NCBI RefSeq assembly: GCF_014699055.1
Contig: NZ_JACXAC010000001.1
Coordinates: 248,001-312,000 of the forward strand
From: Hymenobacter armeniacus
GTDB taxonomy: Bacteria; Bacteroidota; Bacteroidia; Cytophagales; Hymenobacteraceae
Length of the DNA: 64,000 bases
Direction: 5' to 3'
Below the pieces are notes generated by a model. The model searched no databases. It was not told the DNA's origin and saw only the letters and a program-made list of their open reading frames with translations. Positions 34,585-44,300 of this stretch are shown one piece after another. The first letter of the stretch is position 1. Each line of letters opens with the position of its first letter. Position numbers and translations under genes: made by a program.

Positions 34585-35268
34585 TTACTGCGGCGGGCGG
34601 GCCGAATCCAGCAGTTCGCCGTCTTTGCAGGTCAGCACGCGGTGCGGATATTTTTCGAGCAGCTGGAAGTTGTGCGTAGCCATCAGAATGGCCGTGCCGG
34701 CATTATTAATCTCGGCAAACAGGCGCATGATGCTGTCCGATACGTCCGGGTCGAGGTTGCCGGTGGGCTCGTCGGCCAGCAACAGCACGGGCTCGTTCAG
34801 CATGGCGCGGGCAATGACCACGCGCTGCTGCTCGCCGCCCGAGAGGCGGTGCGGCATGCGGTTGGCCGCGGCGTTGAGGCCCACCTGGGTCAGCACGTCG
34901 CTCACGCGCTGCTGCTTTTTGGCCTTGCCCTTCCAGCCCGTGGCGTTGAGCACGAACAAGAGATTTTCGGCCACCGTGCGGTCCGACAGCAGCTGAAAGT
35001 CCTGAAACACAATGCCCAGCCGGCGGCGCAAATACGGCACCTTGCTGGCCGGCAGCTTCGCCAACGGAAAGCCCGCCACCGTGCCCATGCCGCTCTGCAG
35101 GGGCAGGTCGGCGTACAGCGTTTTCAGCAGCGACGACTTGCCCGAGCCGGTGCGACCCACCAAATAGGCAAAGGAGCCTTTTTCCAGCGCGAACGTCACG
35201 CCCTGCAGCACGGCCTGCTGCTCCTGCATGATGGTGGCGTCGTGCAGCTCAATCACGTTTTCAATCAT
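34585..35268 (-). CDS. ftsE: FtsE-like ABC ATPase
   Basis: 227 residues. Walker A GRTGSGKS (residues 38-45), signature LSGGEQQR and Walker B VLLLADEPTGNLDP are complete, with the H-loop in MATHNF. The early part ...YLVGRTGSGKSSLLKTLYADL and the EYPHRV-type tail match FtsE, the ATPase that pairs with FtsX and drives peptidoglycan hydrolase activation at the septum. ftsX is not adjacent, which is common in Bacteroidota. The small gene at 35273 is 4 bases upstream. Confidence 0.85.
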   Translation of the reverse strand: MIENVIELHDATIMQEQQAVLQGVTFALEKGSFAYLVGRTGSGKSSLLKTLYADLPLQSGMGTVAGFPLAKLPASKVPYLRRRLGIVFQDFQLLSDRTVAENLLFVLNATGWKGKAKKQQRVSDVLTQVGLNAAANRMPHRLSGGEQQRVVIARAMLNEPVLLLADEPTGNLDPDVSDSIMRLFAEINNAGTAILMATHNFQLLEKYPHRVLTCKDGELLDSARPPQ

Positions 35269-35272
35269 ACAG

Positions 35273-35476
35273 CTACAAGCTCAACGGCTGCAATTTGCCA
35301 AATTCGAGGCCCGAAATCACGGCGGCCAGCTCATTTTCTTTGCCTTCCAGGCCGTAGCGGTGCAGGTCCTTCAGCGGCCGGTCGGCCCGGAAATAGGCGA
35401 TGAGCACAAACGCCTCATCCCGCAGCTGGATGTAGTCCGGAATTTTGGCCTTGCCCTTTACTTTGATGATGTACAT
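35273..35476 (-). CDS. Small conserved protein upstream of ftsE
   Basis: 67 residues starting MYIIKVKGKAKIPDYIQLRDEAF, ending 4 bases before ftsE, so the two should be co-transcribed. It is a compact alpha-beta sequence without signal peptide or membrane helix. I do not recognise a named family; the position suggests a cell-envelope or ftsE-linked function. Confidence 0.6.
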   Translation of the reverse strand: MYIIKVKGKAKIPDYIQLRDEAFVLIAYFRADRPLKDLHRYGLEGKENELAAVISGLEFGKLQPLSL

Positions 35477-35498
35477 GGTGGTGATGTGTTAATTGATT

Positions 35499-35553
35499 GA
35501 TGTGCTGATGTGCTGCGTTTCATTGCCAGCAAAGGCAAGCGCATCAGCACATC
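35499..35553. repeat. Hairpin with repeated TGTGCTGAT units
   Basis: A 12-bp perfect inverted repeat (GATGTGCTGATG / CATCAGCACATC) with a 31-base loop. An additional TGTGCTGAT unit occurs on each side. It lies between the transaldolase and the small gene upstream of ftsE. Confidence 0.7.
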
Positions 35554-35567
35554 AAAAAATCAGCACA

Positions 35568-36224
35568 TTAAGAATTGACCTTCTTGTGGTCGGCCAGGAA
35601 CGTGGCCAGGCCCTTGTCCGTCAGCGGGTGGTTGAGCAGGCCGGTGATGACGTTGAGCGGGCAGGTCACCACGTCGGCGCCAATCTCGGCGCACTGGATG
35701 AGGTGCGGCACGTGGCGCACGGAGGCGGCCAGCACTTCGGTGGGGTAGCCGTAGTTGCTGAAAATCTGCACAATCTGCTCGATGAGCTGCAGGCCGTCGT
35801 GGCCGATGTCGTCGAGGCGGCCCACGAAGGGCGACACGTACGTGGCGCCGGCTTTGGCTGCCAGCAGGGCCTGCCCGGCCGTAAAAATCAGGGTGCAGTT
35901 GGTCTTGATGCCCTTGTCGGCGAAATACTTAATGGCTTTGATGCCTTCCTTAATCATGGGCACCTTCACCACGATGTTGGGGTGCAAGTCGGCCAGCGCC
36001 TCGCCTTCGCGAATGATGCCGTCGAAATCGGTGGCAATGACCTCGGCCGACACGTCGCCGTCCACCAGCTCGCAGATTTGGCGGTAGTGCGCCATCAAGT
36101 TGTCGAGGCCGCGGATGCCTTCCTTGGCCATCAGCGAGGGGTTGGTGGTCACGCCGTCCAGCACGCCCAGCTCCACGGCTTCGCGGATGTCGTCGAGGTT
36201 GGCGGTGTCGATGAAGAATTTCAT
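35568..36224 (-). CDS. Fructose-6-phosphate aldolase / small transaldolase
   Basis: 218 residues, the length of the FSA/TalC subfamily. The Schiff-base lysine is K87 in [10 protein letters not shown], and the family motifs [17 protein letters not shown] and [16 protein letters not shown] are present. The enzymes are class I aldolases that transfer dihydroxyacetone units in sugar-phosphate metabolism. Whether it works as transaldolase or aldolase cannot be decided from the sequence alone. The stop is followed by a hairpin. Confidence 0.9.
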   Translation of the reverse strand: MKFFIDTANLDDIREAVELGVLDGVTTNPSLMAKEGIRGLDNLMAHYRQICELVDGDVSAEVIATDFDGIIREGEALADLHPNIVVKVPMIKEGIKAIKYFADKGIKTNCTLIFTAGQALLAAKAGATYVSPFVGRLDDIGHDGLQLIEQIVQIFSNYGYPTEVLAASVRHVPHLIQCAEIGADVVTCPLNVITGLLNHPLTDKGLATFLADHKKVNS

Positions 36225-36400
36225 GATAAGGTCTTAGGAAACTGGGGCTTGGGGTGGCGGTCGAGGGAGGATTCCTGGCCAAAAGCCACGTTCCCACTGC
36301 CGCGAATCCCTCCGGCCCTGAAAAAAGAATCGGCCCCAAAGCTACTCATTGGCCCGCCAAATTGCGGAACAGAGCAGCGCCGGGGCCGACTGGAAAAGGC

Positions 36401-36499
36401 AAAAAAAAGCAAGCCAAAATCGCACCGCTACAACCACCTACCCTTGCTACCTTCCGGTCCTGGGGGAGTTCAGCAGGAGCTGGTCGTTCTGACTTGCCG
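36401..36499 (-). ncRNA. ffs: Signal recognition particle RNA, small bacterial type (4.5S)
   Basis: The apical domain IV is unmistakable: CAGGACCGGAAGGTAGCA. The flanking helices pair (GCAAGTCAGAA with TTTTGGCTTGC, CGACCA with TGGTTG). A run of eight T residues follows the closing helix and acts as terminator. The RNA holds Ffh at the ribosome during co-translational membrane targeting. About 100 nt, the normal small form without an Alu domain. It is transcribed from the TATCTTTG box at 36510. Confidence 0.93.
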
Positions 36500-36502
36500 C
36501 TG

Positions 36503-36510
36503 CAAAGATA
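36503..36510 (-). promoter_or_regulatory. -7 box of the SRP RNA
   Basis: TATCTTTG on the minus strand, a perfect TAnnTTTG, placed 6-7 bases before the RNA's 5' end. Confidence 0.75.
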
Positions 36511-36661
36511 CGCAGCCAAGCGGTAAAATCGCAACTTTTCTCGCACAAAAGGGCCTTTCGCCGCCTGCGGCACTGGCAGTGAGGCGCCTGCGGTGCCGTG
36601 CCCCGGCGGCAGGCCTGCTTCTTTTTCCAGATTTCGTTGCCGGGCTGCCGGGCCCTAACCC

Positions 36662-36669
36662 TACCTTTG
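36662..36669 (+). promoter_or_regulatory. -7 box of guaA
   Basis: TACCTTTG ends 4 bases before the guaA ATG, with a TTG about 22 bases upstream at the -33 distance. It predicts a leaderless message. Confidence 0.65.
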
Positions 36670-36673
36670 CGGC

Positions 36674-38209
36674 ATGGAACGACTTATCATTCTGGATTTC
36701 GGCTCGCAGTACACGCAATTGATAGCCCGGCGCATTCGCGAATTGCACGTGTTCTGCGAAATTCACCCCTACACCCACGCCCCGAACCTCGTCATCAGCG
36801 ACGATATTCGGGGCGTTATTCTTTCCGGCTCGCCCTGTTCGGTGCGGGAGGAAGGCGCCCCCAACCCCGACCTGAGCCACCTTCTCGGCCACGTGCCGGT
36901 GCTGGGTGTGTGCTACGGCGCGCAGCTGCTGGCCCAGCAGGGCGGGGGCGAGGTGCTGCCGGCCACCATTCGCGAGTACGGCCGCGCCCGGCTGGCCGAA
37001 TTGAACGACGCCTCGCCGCTGCTCACCGGCATGCACGCCGGCTCGCAGGTGTGGATGTCGCACGGCGACACCATCAAGACCTTGCCGGCTGGCTACGACA
37101 TCATTGCCAGCACGCCGGAAGTGGCCGTGGCCGCTTTCAAAATCGAAGGGCAGGACACCTACGGCATCCAGTTTCACCCCGAGGTGACGCACTCCACCGA
37201 AGGCAAGCAGCTGCTGGCCAACTTTGTGGTGAACATCTGCCAGTGCAGCCAAAGCTGGACCCCCGACCACTTCGTGGACTCGGCCGTGGCGGCCCTGCAA
37301 CACACCATCGGCCCCGACGACCAGGTGATTCTGGGCCTCTCGGGCGGCGTGGACAGCAGCGTGGCGGCCCTGCTGCTGCACCGCGCCATCGGCCCGCGCC
37401 TGCACGGCATTTTCGTGGATAATGGCCTGCTGCGCAAAGACGAGTTCGAAACCGTGCTGAAGGCCTACGAAGGCCTGGGCCTGAACGTGACCGGCGTGAA
37501 CGCCGCGCCCGAGTTCTACGCCGCCCTGGCCGGCATCAGCGACCCGGAAGGCAAGCGCAAGGCCATTGGCCGCACCTTTATTGAGGTGTTCGACCGCGAG
37601 GCGCACAAGGTGCAGGGCGCGGCGTGGCTGGCCCAGGGCACCATTTACCCCGACGTCATTGAGTCCGTGTCGGTGAAGGGCCCGGCCGTGACCATCAAAA
37701 GCCACCACAACGTGGGCGGCCTGCCCGAGAAGATGCACCTCAAAGTGGTGGAGCCGCTGCGCATGCTCTTCAAAGACGAGGTGCGCGAAGTGGGCGCCGC
37801 CCTGGGCCTGCCCGGCGAAATCCTGAACCGCCACCCCTTCCCCGGCCCCGGCCTGGGCATCCGCATTCTCGGCGACATCACGCCCGAAAAAGTGGACCTG
37901 CTGCAACGCGCCGACGCCGTGTTCATCAACCTGCTCAAGGAGCACGACCTGTACCAGCACGTGTGGCAGGCCGGCGCCATGCTGCTGCCCGTGCAAAGCG
38001 TGGGCGTGATGGGCGACGAGCGCACCTACGAGCGGGTGGTGGCCCTGCGCGCCGTGACCAGCGTGGACGGCATGACCGCCGACTGGGCCCACCTGCCCTA
38101 CGATTTCCTGGCCGAGGTAAGCAACAAAATCATCAACCAGGTGCGCGGCATCAACCGCGTGGTGTACGACATTTCGAGCAAGCCGCCGGCGACGATTGAG
38201 TGGGAGTAA
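36674..38209 (+). CDS. guaA: GMP synthase (glutamine-hydrolysing)
   Basis: 511 residues. The glutaminase part has nucleophile C80 in VCYGAQ, with H and E in FHPEVTHS. The ATP-pyrophosphatase loop is S223-GGVDSS, and the dimerisation domain ends with the family's [14 protein letters not shown] and the C-terminal PPATIEWE. It converts XMP to GMP using ATP and glutamine, the last step of guanine nucleotide synthesis. The start sits 4 bases after a -7 box. A long palindrome follows the stop. Confidence 0.97.
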   Translation: MERLIILDFGSQYTQLIARRIRELHVFCEIHPYTHAPNLVISDDIRGVILSGSPCSVREEGAPNPDLSHLLGHVPVLGVCYGAQLLAQQGGGEVLPATIREYGRARLAELNDASPLLTGMHAGSQVWMSHGDTIKTLPAGYDIIASTPEVAVAAFKIEGQDTYGIQFHPEVTHSTEGKQLLANFVVNICQCSQSWTPDHFVDSAVAALQHTIGPDDQVILGLSGGVDSSVAALLLHRAIGPRLHGIFVDNGLLRKDEFETVLKAYEGLGLNVTGVNAAPEFYAALAGISDPEGKRKAIGRTFIEVFDREAHKVQGAAWLAQGTIYPDVIESVSVKGPAVTIKSHHNVGGLPEKMHLKVVEPLRMLFKDEVREVGAALGLPGEILNRHPFPGPGLGIRILGDITPEKVDLLQRADAVFINLLKEHDLYQHVWQAGAMLLPVQSVGVMGDERTYERVVALRAVTSVDGMTADWAHLPYDFLAEVSNKIINQVRGINRVVYDISSKPPATIEWE

Positions 38210-38233
38210 CCCAATAGGTAAACCAGAAAAACC

Positions 38234-38332
38234 GAACGTCATGCTGCGCTTGTCGAAGCATCTCTACACCGAGAGTAAAATCAATTACTTCGGCGGTGTA
38301 GTAGATGCTTCGACAAGCGCAGCATGACGTTC
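38234..38332. repeat. Long intergenic palindrome, copy 3
   Basis: Arms GAACGTCATGCTGCGCTTGT... and its complement pair almost perfectly, with a 3-base asymmetry near the loop. The loop holds AGTAAAATCAATTACT. Between guaA and the glutamine amidotransferase gene. Confidence 0.9.
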
Positions 38333-38357
38333 TTCCTTATCATTAATAACGACAACC

Positions 38358-39086
38358 ATGCGCTGGCACTGCCTCCAACACATGCCCGACGAAGGCCCCG
38401 GCCATGCGGCCAACTGGCTGGCTGCACACGGCCACACGCTCACGTGCACGAAGCTGTTTGAGCCCAACCCGGTATTTCCGGCGCTGCCTGATTTCGACGG
38501 CCTGCTGCTCCTAGGCGGCGCCATGAGCGTGCACGACGAAGACCGGCTGCCGTGGATGCTCGAGGAGAAAGCTTTCATCCGCGCAGCGCTGCAGGTTGGC
38601 AAAATCACGCTGGCCATTTGCCTGGGGGCGCAGCTGGTGGCCGAGGCGCTGGGGGCGGAGGTAAAACCCAACCACGCGCCAGAAATCGGCTTCTGGACGG
38701 TGCGGTTTTCGGCAAAGTCTTTGGCGCATCCGCTGCTGCAGGGGTGGCCGGAAAAGGCTGCGGTGCTGCATTGGCACCTCGATACATTCACGGTGCCGCC
38801 GGGCGCTATGCGGGTGGGCATGTCGGCGGGGTGCGCCACGCAGGGCTTCGTGTGGGGCGATGGCGTCATCGGCCTGCAGTTTCATCCCGAAATGACGGTG
38901 GCCATGGTGGAGCAGCTCATGGCCTTTGAGGGGCACGAGCAGGCCGAGGAGCAGGAGTTCGTGCAGACGGCGGAGCAGATTCGCGCCAAGCTCAAATCGG
39001 TCTGGAAGGGGCGCAAGCTACTGGAGTCGCTGCTCGCCAACTTGGTCGCCCTGCACGAAGGAGAAACGGTTGCCTCCGGCAGCTAG
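38358..39086 (+). CDS. Class I glutamine amidotransferase-like protein
   Basis: 242 residues, starting MRWHCLQHMPDEGPG. The catalytic Cys is C88 in AICLGAQ and the His/Glu pair is in LQFHPEM, so the glutaminase triad is complete. The MSVHDEDRLPWMLEEK stretch is typical of stand-alone GATase proteins of the YfeJ type. No synthetase domain is fused, so the ammonia acceptor is unknown. It could be a duplicate related to guaA's glutaminase, which lies just upstream. Its stop overlaps the convergent gene by 4 bases. Confidence 0.85.
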   Translation: MRWHCLQHMPDEGPGHAANWLAAHGHTLTCTKLFEPNPVFPALPDFDGLLLLGGAMSVHDEDRLPWMLEEKAFIRAALQVGKITLAICLGAQLVAEALGAEVKPNHAPEIGFWTVRFSAKSLAHPLLQGWPEKAAVLHWHLDTFTVPPGAMRVGMSAGCATQGFVWGDGVIGLQFHPEMTVAMVEQLMAFEGHEQAEEQEFVQTAEQIRAKLKSVWKGRKLLESLLANLVALHEGETVASGS

Positions 39087-39421
39087 CTGATTTTAACGTG
39101 TTCGAAAGTAAAGGTCCATTGCGTGCCCGCCTGCCCATGGCCGGTGAGCAGCTGAAAGCGAATGGCGTGGGCCGCGCCTTTCGGCGTGATGGTGTGGGTG
39201 TCGATGTCAAGCTCGGTGAGGGCGCTGGCGGACAAGTCGAGCGGCCCCAGATTGAGCTCGCCGACGCCCTGAAACGCCAGCGTCAGCGTATCATAGCTGC
39301 GGGTGTCTTCGTTGTAAATGCCGAGTTGGAGGGTGAGGGCGCTGCGTTTGAAATCGACCGTCAGGGCATCAACGCCCATGTCGTGCAGCGAGGTTTGCTT
39401 TAGGTTTTCGAGGTCCGTCAT
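39083..39421 (-). CDS. Small conserved hypothetical protein
   Basis: 112 residues from the ATG at 39421. It is a beta-rich sequence (TLQLGIYNEDTRSYDTLTLAFQGV, ELDIDTHTITPKG) without signal peptide, about one compact domain. No family recognised. It overlaps the end of the convergent amidotransferase gene by 4 bases and lies 27 bases after the dGTPase stop, possibly in its transcript. Confidence 0.5.
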   Translation of the reverse strand: MTDLENLKQTSLHDMGVDALTVDFKRSALTLQLGIYNEDTRSYDTLTLAFQGVGELNLGPLDLSASALTELDIDTHTITPKGAAHAIRFQLLTGHGQAGTQWTFTFEHVKIS

Positions 39422-39448
39422 AAGGCCAGCTTTCGGCAATTGCGTGCT

Positions 39449-40834
39449 TTAGAATCCCTTCGGCAGGTCAATTCCTTTGATGGTTTTGTATAAGCTCAGG
39501 GCGTTCTGGTCGGTCATGCCGGCCACAAAATCGGTGAGCAGCAGGATTTTCTCGTAGGCCGACACGTGGGCCTGGTGGCCTTCGGCGCGGAACTGCTCGG
39601 GCAGCAGCAGGAGCAGCTTGCGGCTGCGGTGGCCCTGGCTGGCATCAAAAACCGCGCAGAGGAACGCATCAAGCAAGCCGCCGAGCACCTCAAAGCCGGC
39701 GGCTTCGATTTCCAGCACCGGCCGGCTGCGGTAGAGTTGGTTGATGCTCAGGCGCTGCACTTCCTGCAAATCGACCCAGCAGCTCAGCTCCTTGATGAGC
39801 GACTGGTCGTACTCGCCGCGCAGGATGGCGGGGGCGTGCTCGGCAAAAAGCGCGGCCAGCTCCGCCACCAGCTTGCCAATGAGGCGGGCGCGGACGTAGC
39901 CCAGCTCCTCGCGCCAGTCGTGCCACTGCACGCTGCCCACGCGGCCGGCGGGGTCGTTGAGCATGCGTTTGAGTAGCGGCAAACCGGTTTCCGGGGCGAT
40001 GAGGCCCAGCTTGAGGCCGTCCTCAAAGTCGATGATGCGGTAGCAGAGGTCGTCGGCGGCCTCGACCAGAAAGGCCAGCGGGTGGCGGTGGTAGAAGCCG
40101 TTGGCGGCGTCTTTGGGCAACAGGCCCAGCTCCGCGGCCACGTGCCGGAAGCGGGCGCTTTCGGTCTGGAAGTGGCCGTATTTCTTCTCGGAGGCGCCGC
40201 CCACGCGGGCATCGTCGGGCACGAGGCTGGGGCGCGGGTACTTGGTGAAGGCGCCCAGCGTGGCGTAGGTGAGGCCCAGCCCGGCGGTGCCGCTGCTGTG
40301 CGCCGCGTAGGTGTGCGTGAGGATGCGGAAGCCGGCCGCGTTGCCCTCAAAGTGCTGCAAATCGGCTACTTCTGCCGCCGTCAAATTGGCCAGGTATGGC
40401 GCGGCGGCCGCGCTCAGGAAGTAGCTGCTGATGGCGTCTTCGCCGGAGTGGCCGAAGGGCGGGTTGCCGATGTCGTGGGCCAGGCAGGCGGCGGCCACGA
40501 TGTCGCCGCAGTCTTGGTCGAGGTTGGGCAGCTGGCGGGCCAGCTCGGCGTCGGCCTCCATGAGGTGGCGGGCGGCGAGGCGGCCCAGCGAGCGGCCCAC
40601 CACGGCGGTTTCGAGCGAGTGGGTGAGGCGGGTGTGCACGAAGTCGGTTTCGGGCAGGGGCATCACCTGGGTTTTGCGCTGCAGCCGCCGAAAGGCCGAG
40701 CTGAACACCACCCGGTCGTAATCTTGCACGAAGGCGCCGCGAACGGGGGCGGCGCTGGCGGGCGGTAGCTGTTGGTCGGGGAAGCGGCGCTGCGAGAGCA
40801 GGCGCGGCCAGGACATCGGGGTTTCGGCGGGCAT
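39449..40834 (-). CDS. dgt: Deoxyguanosinetriphosphate triphosphohydrolase (HD family)
   Basis: 461 residues; the start at 40834 is preferred over an internal Met because a TACTTTTG box ends 4 bases before it. The motifs of Dgt are present: SSAFRRLQRKTQVMPL, H72 in HTRLTHSLE, H120-D121 in LAHDIGNPPFGHSGEDA and a late Asp in ADDLCYRIIDFEDG. The enzyme cleaves dGTP (sometimes other dNTPs) to deoxynucleoside and triphosphate, lowering dNTP pools. It probably shares a transcript with the next small gene. Confidence 0.92.
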   Translation of the reverse strand: MPAETPMSWPRLLSQRRFPDQQLPPASAAPVRGAFVQDYDRVVFSSAFRRLQRKTQVMPLPETDFVHTRLTHSLETAVVGRSLGRLAARHLMEADAELARQLPNLDQDCGDIVAAACLAHDIGNPPFGHSGEDAISSYFLSAAAAPYLANLTAAEVADLQHFEGNAAGFRILTHTYAAHSSGTAGLGLTYATLGAFTKYPRPSLVPDDARVGGASEKKYGHFQTESARFRHVAAELGLLPKDAANGFYHRHPLAFLVEAADDLCYRIIDFEDGLKLGLIAPETGLPLLKRMLNDPAGRVGSVQWHDWREELGYVRARLIGKLVAELAALFAEHAPAILRGEYDQSLIKELSCWVDLQEVQRLSINQLYRSRPVLEIEAAGFEVLGGLLDAFLCAVFDASQGHRSRKLLLLLPEQFRAEGHQAHVSAYEKILLLTDFVAGMTDQNALSLYKTIKGIDLPKGF

Positions 40835-40838
40835 GGGG

Positions 40839-40846
40839 CAAAAGTA
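40839..40846 (-). promoter_or_regulatory. -7 box of dgt
   Basis: TACTTTTG on the minus strand matches TAnnTTTG and lies 4 bases before the ATG at 40834. Confidence 0.6.
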
Positions 40847-40982
40847 GCGGCCGCGTCGGGCGGGACACGGGTACGGTCGACTCGATTCAGTGGGAAGCGT
40901 TGGAAAGCATCGGCGAAGGCCGCGGCGGTTGCTGGGCTAAATTGCTGCGGTTATAAAACGCAGGTCACTCAATCAAGCCACT

Positions 40983-41354
40983 ATGAACACCGCCCAACTT
41001 CTGGAAGACAGCTTGTTAATTATCTGGAACGACCGAAATGCCGACCGGCGCTTGGCCGCCATGCAAGGCGTTTACGCTGCCGATATTGCTTTTTTCGAAC
41101 GGGACGGGACAGCGGCCATCACCGGGCATCGGGCGATAAATGAGCTTATTACCACGCTGCAGGCCGAATGGCCCGTCGAATTTCAGTTTGCATTGACCAA
41201 GCCCGCGCAGGCCAATCATCCGGTGCAGCTCGTCTCGTGGCGGCTGGGTGCCGCGGGGGCGCCACCGGTTGCAACCGGCTCGGATGTGGCGGTGGTCGAA
41301 AATGGCTTGATTAAGTCCTTGTACCTGTTTCTGGATGCTGCCGCCGACGCGTAA
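40983..41354 (+). CDS. SnoaL/NTF2-like small protein
   Basis: 123 residues with a helix followed by strands in the NTF2 cone arrangement (MQGVYAADIAFFERDG, ITGHRAINELITTLQ, FQFALTKPAQANHPVQLVSWRLG, ATGSDVAVVENGLIKSLYLFLD). Proteins of this fold act as isomerases, hydrolases or binding domains; no catalytic pair is obvious. It lies divergent from dgt and 11 bases from the convergent M1 gene. Confidence 0.7.
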   Translation: MNTAQLLEDSLLIIWNDRNADRRLAAMQGVYAADIAFFERDGTAAITGHRAINELITTLQAEWPVEFQFALTKPAQANHPVQLVSWRLGAAGAPPVATGSDVAVVENGLIKSLYLFLDAAADA

Positions 41355-41365
41355 GCGCCCACATA

Positions 41366-44300
41366 CTAGCGCGTCAAATTCTCGTCCAGCAAGCGGAAGG
41401 GGCTCAGCTTGTTCAGGTTCAGCACGAAGCGAATACCGTCGGTGAATTCCTGGCGGCTGCCGGGCAGGCCGCTGGCGAACTGCGAGCCGGCCACGGGCAC
41501 GTACACCTCGAAGATGTTCCGGACAAACGGCAGCGTCACGCCGGCATCGTAGAACAGGCGCTGCGCCGTGGCACGGCCGCCCACAAACTGCTTTTCGCTA
41601 GTGGCGCCGAGGTCGGCAAACACGGCCAGGGGCAGCGCGGGCACGTCGACTTGCACGTTCAGGGAACTGAGCCACTTCTGGCTGGCCACGGGCACGAAGG
41701 CTTTGAAGGCGCCGTCGCGGTTGTCGGTCTGGTGCAGTTGGGCGGTGAGGGCGTGCGAAATCTGCTGGCGGTCGAGGAAGGCGGTTTGGCGGCGGTAGTC
41801 GGGGCTGCTGCTCAGGCCCAGCACAAAGTCGGTCTGGGCCGCGCTTTGCAGGAAACGGCCGCCGAACAGGCGCACCTGCACGCGCTTCTTGGGGGTGTAG
41901 AAACGCTGGTAGGCGGCCTCGGCCCGTAGCAGAACGGCACCTTTGTCGTTGCTTTCGGTGGCGCTGGCCAGCAGGTGGTTGAGTTCCACGTTGGCCGACC
42001 ACGCCTGCAGGGCGTCTTCGTGGCGCACGCTGTAGGCGCCCGTCACGATGCTGCTGGTGCGGCTCAGGTCCTGGTCGGTGACGGAAGTGAAGGCCACCTG
42101 CACCTGCTGCTGGGGCACGTAGCCCACCCGGTGCGGCAAGATGAACGTGAAGCTGGGCTCGGTCTTGAAATAGCGCTCGAAGCGCTGCACGGTGAGGGCC
42201 GTGATGAACTGGCGCGAGCCGCGCTGGGGCAGGGCGTTGAGCTGGATGCGCCCAATGCCGTTCAACTCGTTGCGGTTGAAGCTGTACATGGGCATGAGCA
42301 GGTACTGCAGCTTCTTGGGCGCCAAGGGGTTGTTGTAGAACGCGGCCCCCAGCATGAGCTTGTCGGAAGTGTTGGCGCCGAGCACGGGCAGCCAGTTTAC
42401 GGTGGCCTTGTCCCAACGCTCCACGCTGAAAAGCGGACGCAAGCGCAGCGGCTCGGAGCGGTCGAGGGGGCCGCTTTCAATCTTGAGGCGGTCGTTGCGG
42501 CGGTTGAGCTGCGGGGTGAGGTAGCCGGCGTCTACCACCACGGCGGCCACGTTTTCGCGCTTGAAGTTGAGCTGGCTCGTCACTTCTTCGTCGGCGTTGG
42601 GGTCGGTGTTGCCGAAGGGCGGCGTCCAGAGGGTTTCGAGCACGTTATTCTGGGCGTCGACCGTGGAGACGGGCACGGCCCACGGCACCGAAGAATCGGT
42701 GCGCACCAGCACCTTCACCACGTCGTTGAACACGGCCAGCGCGCTGATGTCGGCATCGTAGGGCTGCGCCGTGCCCAGAAAATCCCGGAAAAACCAGCCC
42801 AGCTTCTGCCCCGTGCTTTCCTCGAACACGGCCTGCATGTCTTCCGGATAGGGATGCTTGAACTGCCAGCGCGAATAGTAGAGCTGCATGGCGGCGTCGA
42901 ATTTCTCCTGCCCCAGGTAGCCCGCCAGGTACTTCATCGACACGGCCGTTTTCTCGTACACCGTGGCCGCGTAGTTCACCTGCGTGTAGTCGGCCGAGGT
43001 GGGGCCGTGCACCGGCTGCGCCAGCCCGCGCGTGGCCAGCGCCTGGTAGGGCAGCAGGCTCAGGGCCGGGCCGGGCAGGTTTTCCAGCCCGAAGGTGTTG
43101 GCCACGGGCTTGGCCTTTTGCAGGGCGGCCAGCATGCCGGCCTGCGGGTTGGTGAGCGCCTCCACCCGGTACTGGTAGTAGGAGTTCATGCCCTCGTCCA
43201 TCCACGGAAAGTCGCGCTCATTCGAGCCCAGAATGCCGTAGAACCAGTTGTGGCCCACCTCGTGCACAATGGCCTCGGGCTCGGTCACGGTCACCATGGG
43301 GTATTCCATGCCGCTGCCGGCCGAGAGGGCGCCGTCCACGGCCGTGGCGCTGGCGTAGGGGTAGTCGCCCACCCACTTCGAGTAGTTCCGCACGGCATCA
43401 TTTACGTCCTGCAGGCCCTTTATCCACTTCACTGCCTGGCGGTTGGTGAACAGCACCCATGTCGAAACCACGCGCCCCGAAGGCAGCTGCACCGAGTCGC
43501 GCAGCACGTTGAAGCGCTTGTCGGCAAACCAGGCGAAATCGTGCACCCGGTCTTGCTTGTAGCGCAGGGTTTTGGTGGTGGGCGCCGAGGCCGGGAAGGC
43601 CACGTCCTTGCCGAAGTCATCGGCCGTTTTCTTCTGGGCCGAGGCGGCGGCCAAGGCAGCCATGCGGGCCTGCTCGTCGGGGTTTTGGAGCACGCCGGTG
43701 GCCCCCACCGTGTAGTTGCTGGGCAGGGTGATGCTTACGTCGAAGGAGCCGTATTCGGAGTAGAACTCGCCCTGGCTGAGGTAGGGGATGGGGTGCCAGC
43801 CGCGCCGGTCCAGCACCGCCGGCTTGGGGTACCACTGCGAAATCTGGTAGCTCTGCCCCACGTGCCCGAGGCGCGAAAACGACCCCGGCAGCTTCACCCG
43901 AAACGGCGTGGCAATGGTGGCCGACGCGCCCGGCGCCAGCGCCTGCGGCAGCACCAGCTTGGCAATGTCGGGGTTCTGGGGGTCGAATTCGAGCTTGGCC
44001 GCCTGCCCGTTCACCACGAAGCCGAGGCTGTCGATGAAGCCCCGGTCCTGGGCTTTGGCGAACAAAAACTTGCGGCTGCCGTGGCGCTGCTGCTCCTGGC
44101 CAAACGCCGTGTGGTTGTCGCGGTAGGCGTTGGGCCACAGATGGAACCAGATAAAGCTCAGCGCCTGGGGCGAGTTGTTGAGGTAGGTCAGCTCTTCGCG
44201 GCCGCGCAGGTAGTGGGCGCGGTCGTCGAGCTTCACGTCGATGGAATAAGTGACTTCCTGCTGGAAGTAAGGCACTGCGGCGGCTTTGGCCGGGGCGGCG

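Noticed and set aside
34585..35476. ftsE pair as part of the sugar-modification group
   Set aside because: The ATPase fits FtsE rather than a Wzt-type glycan exporter, and the small gene before it is linked to ftsE, not to the glycosyltransferase.
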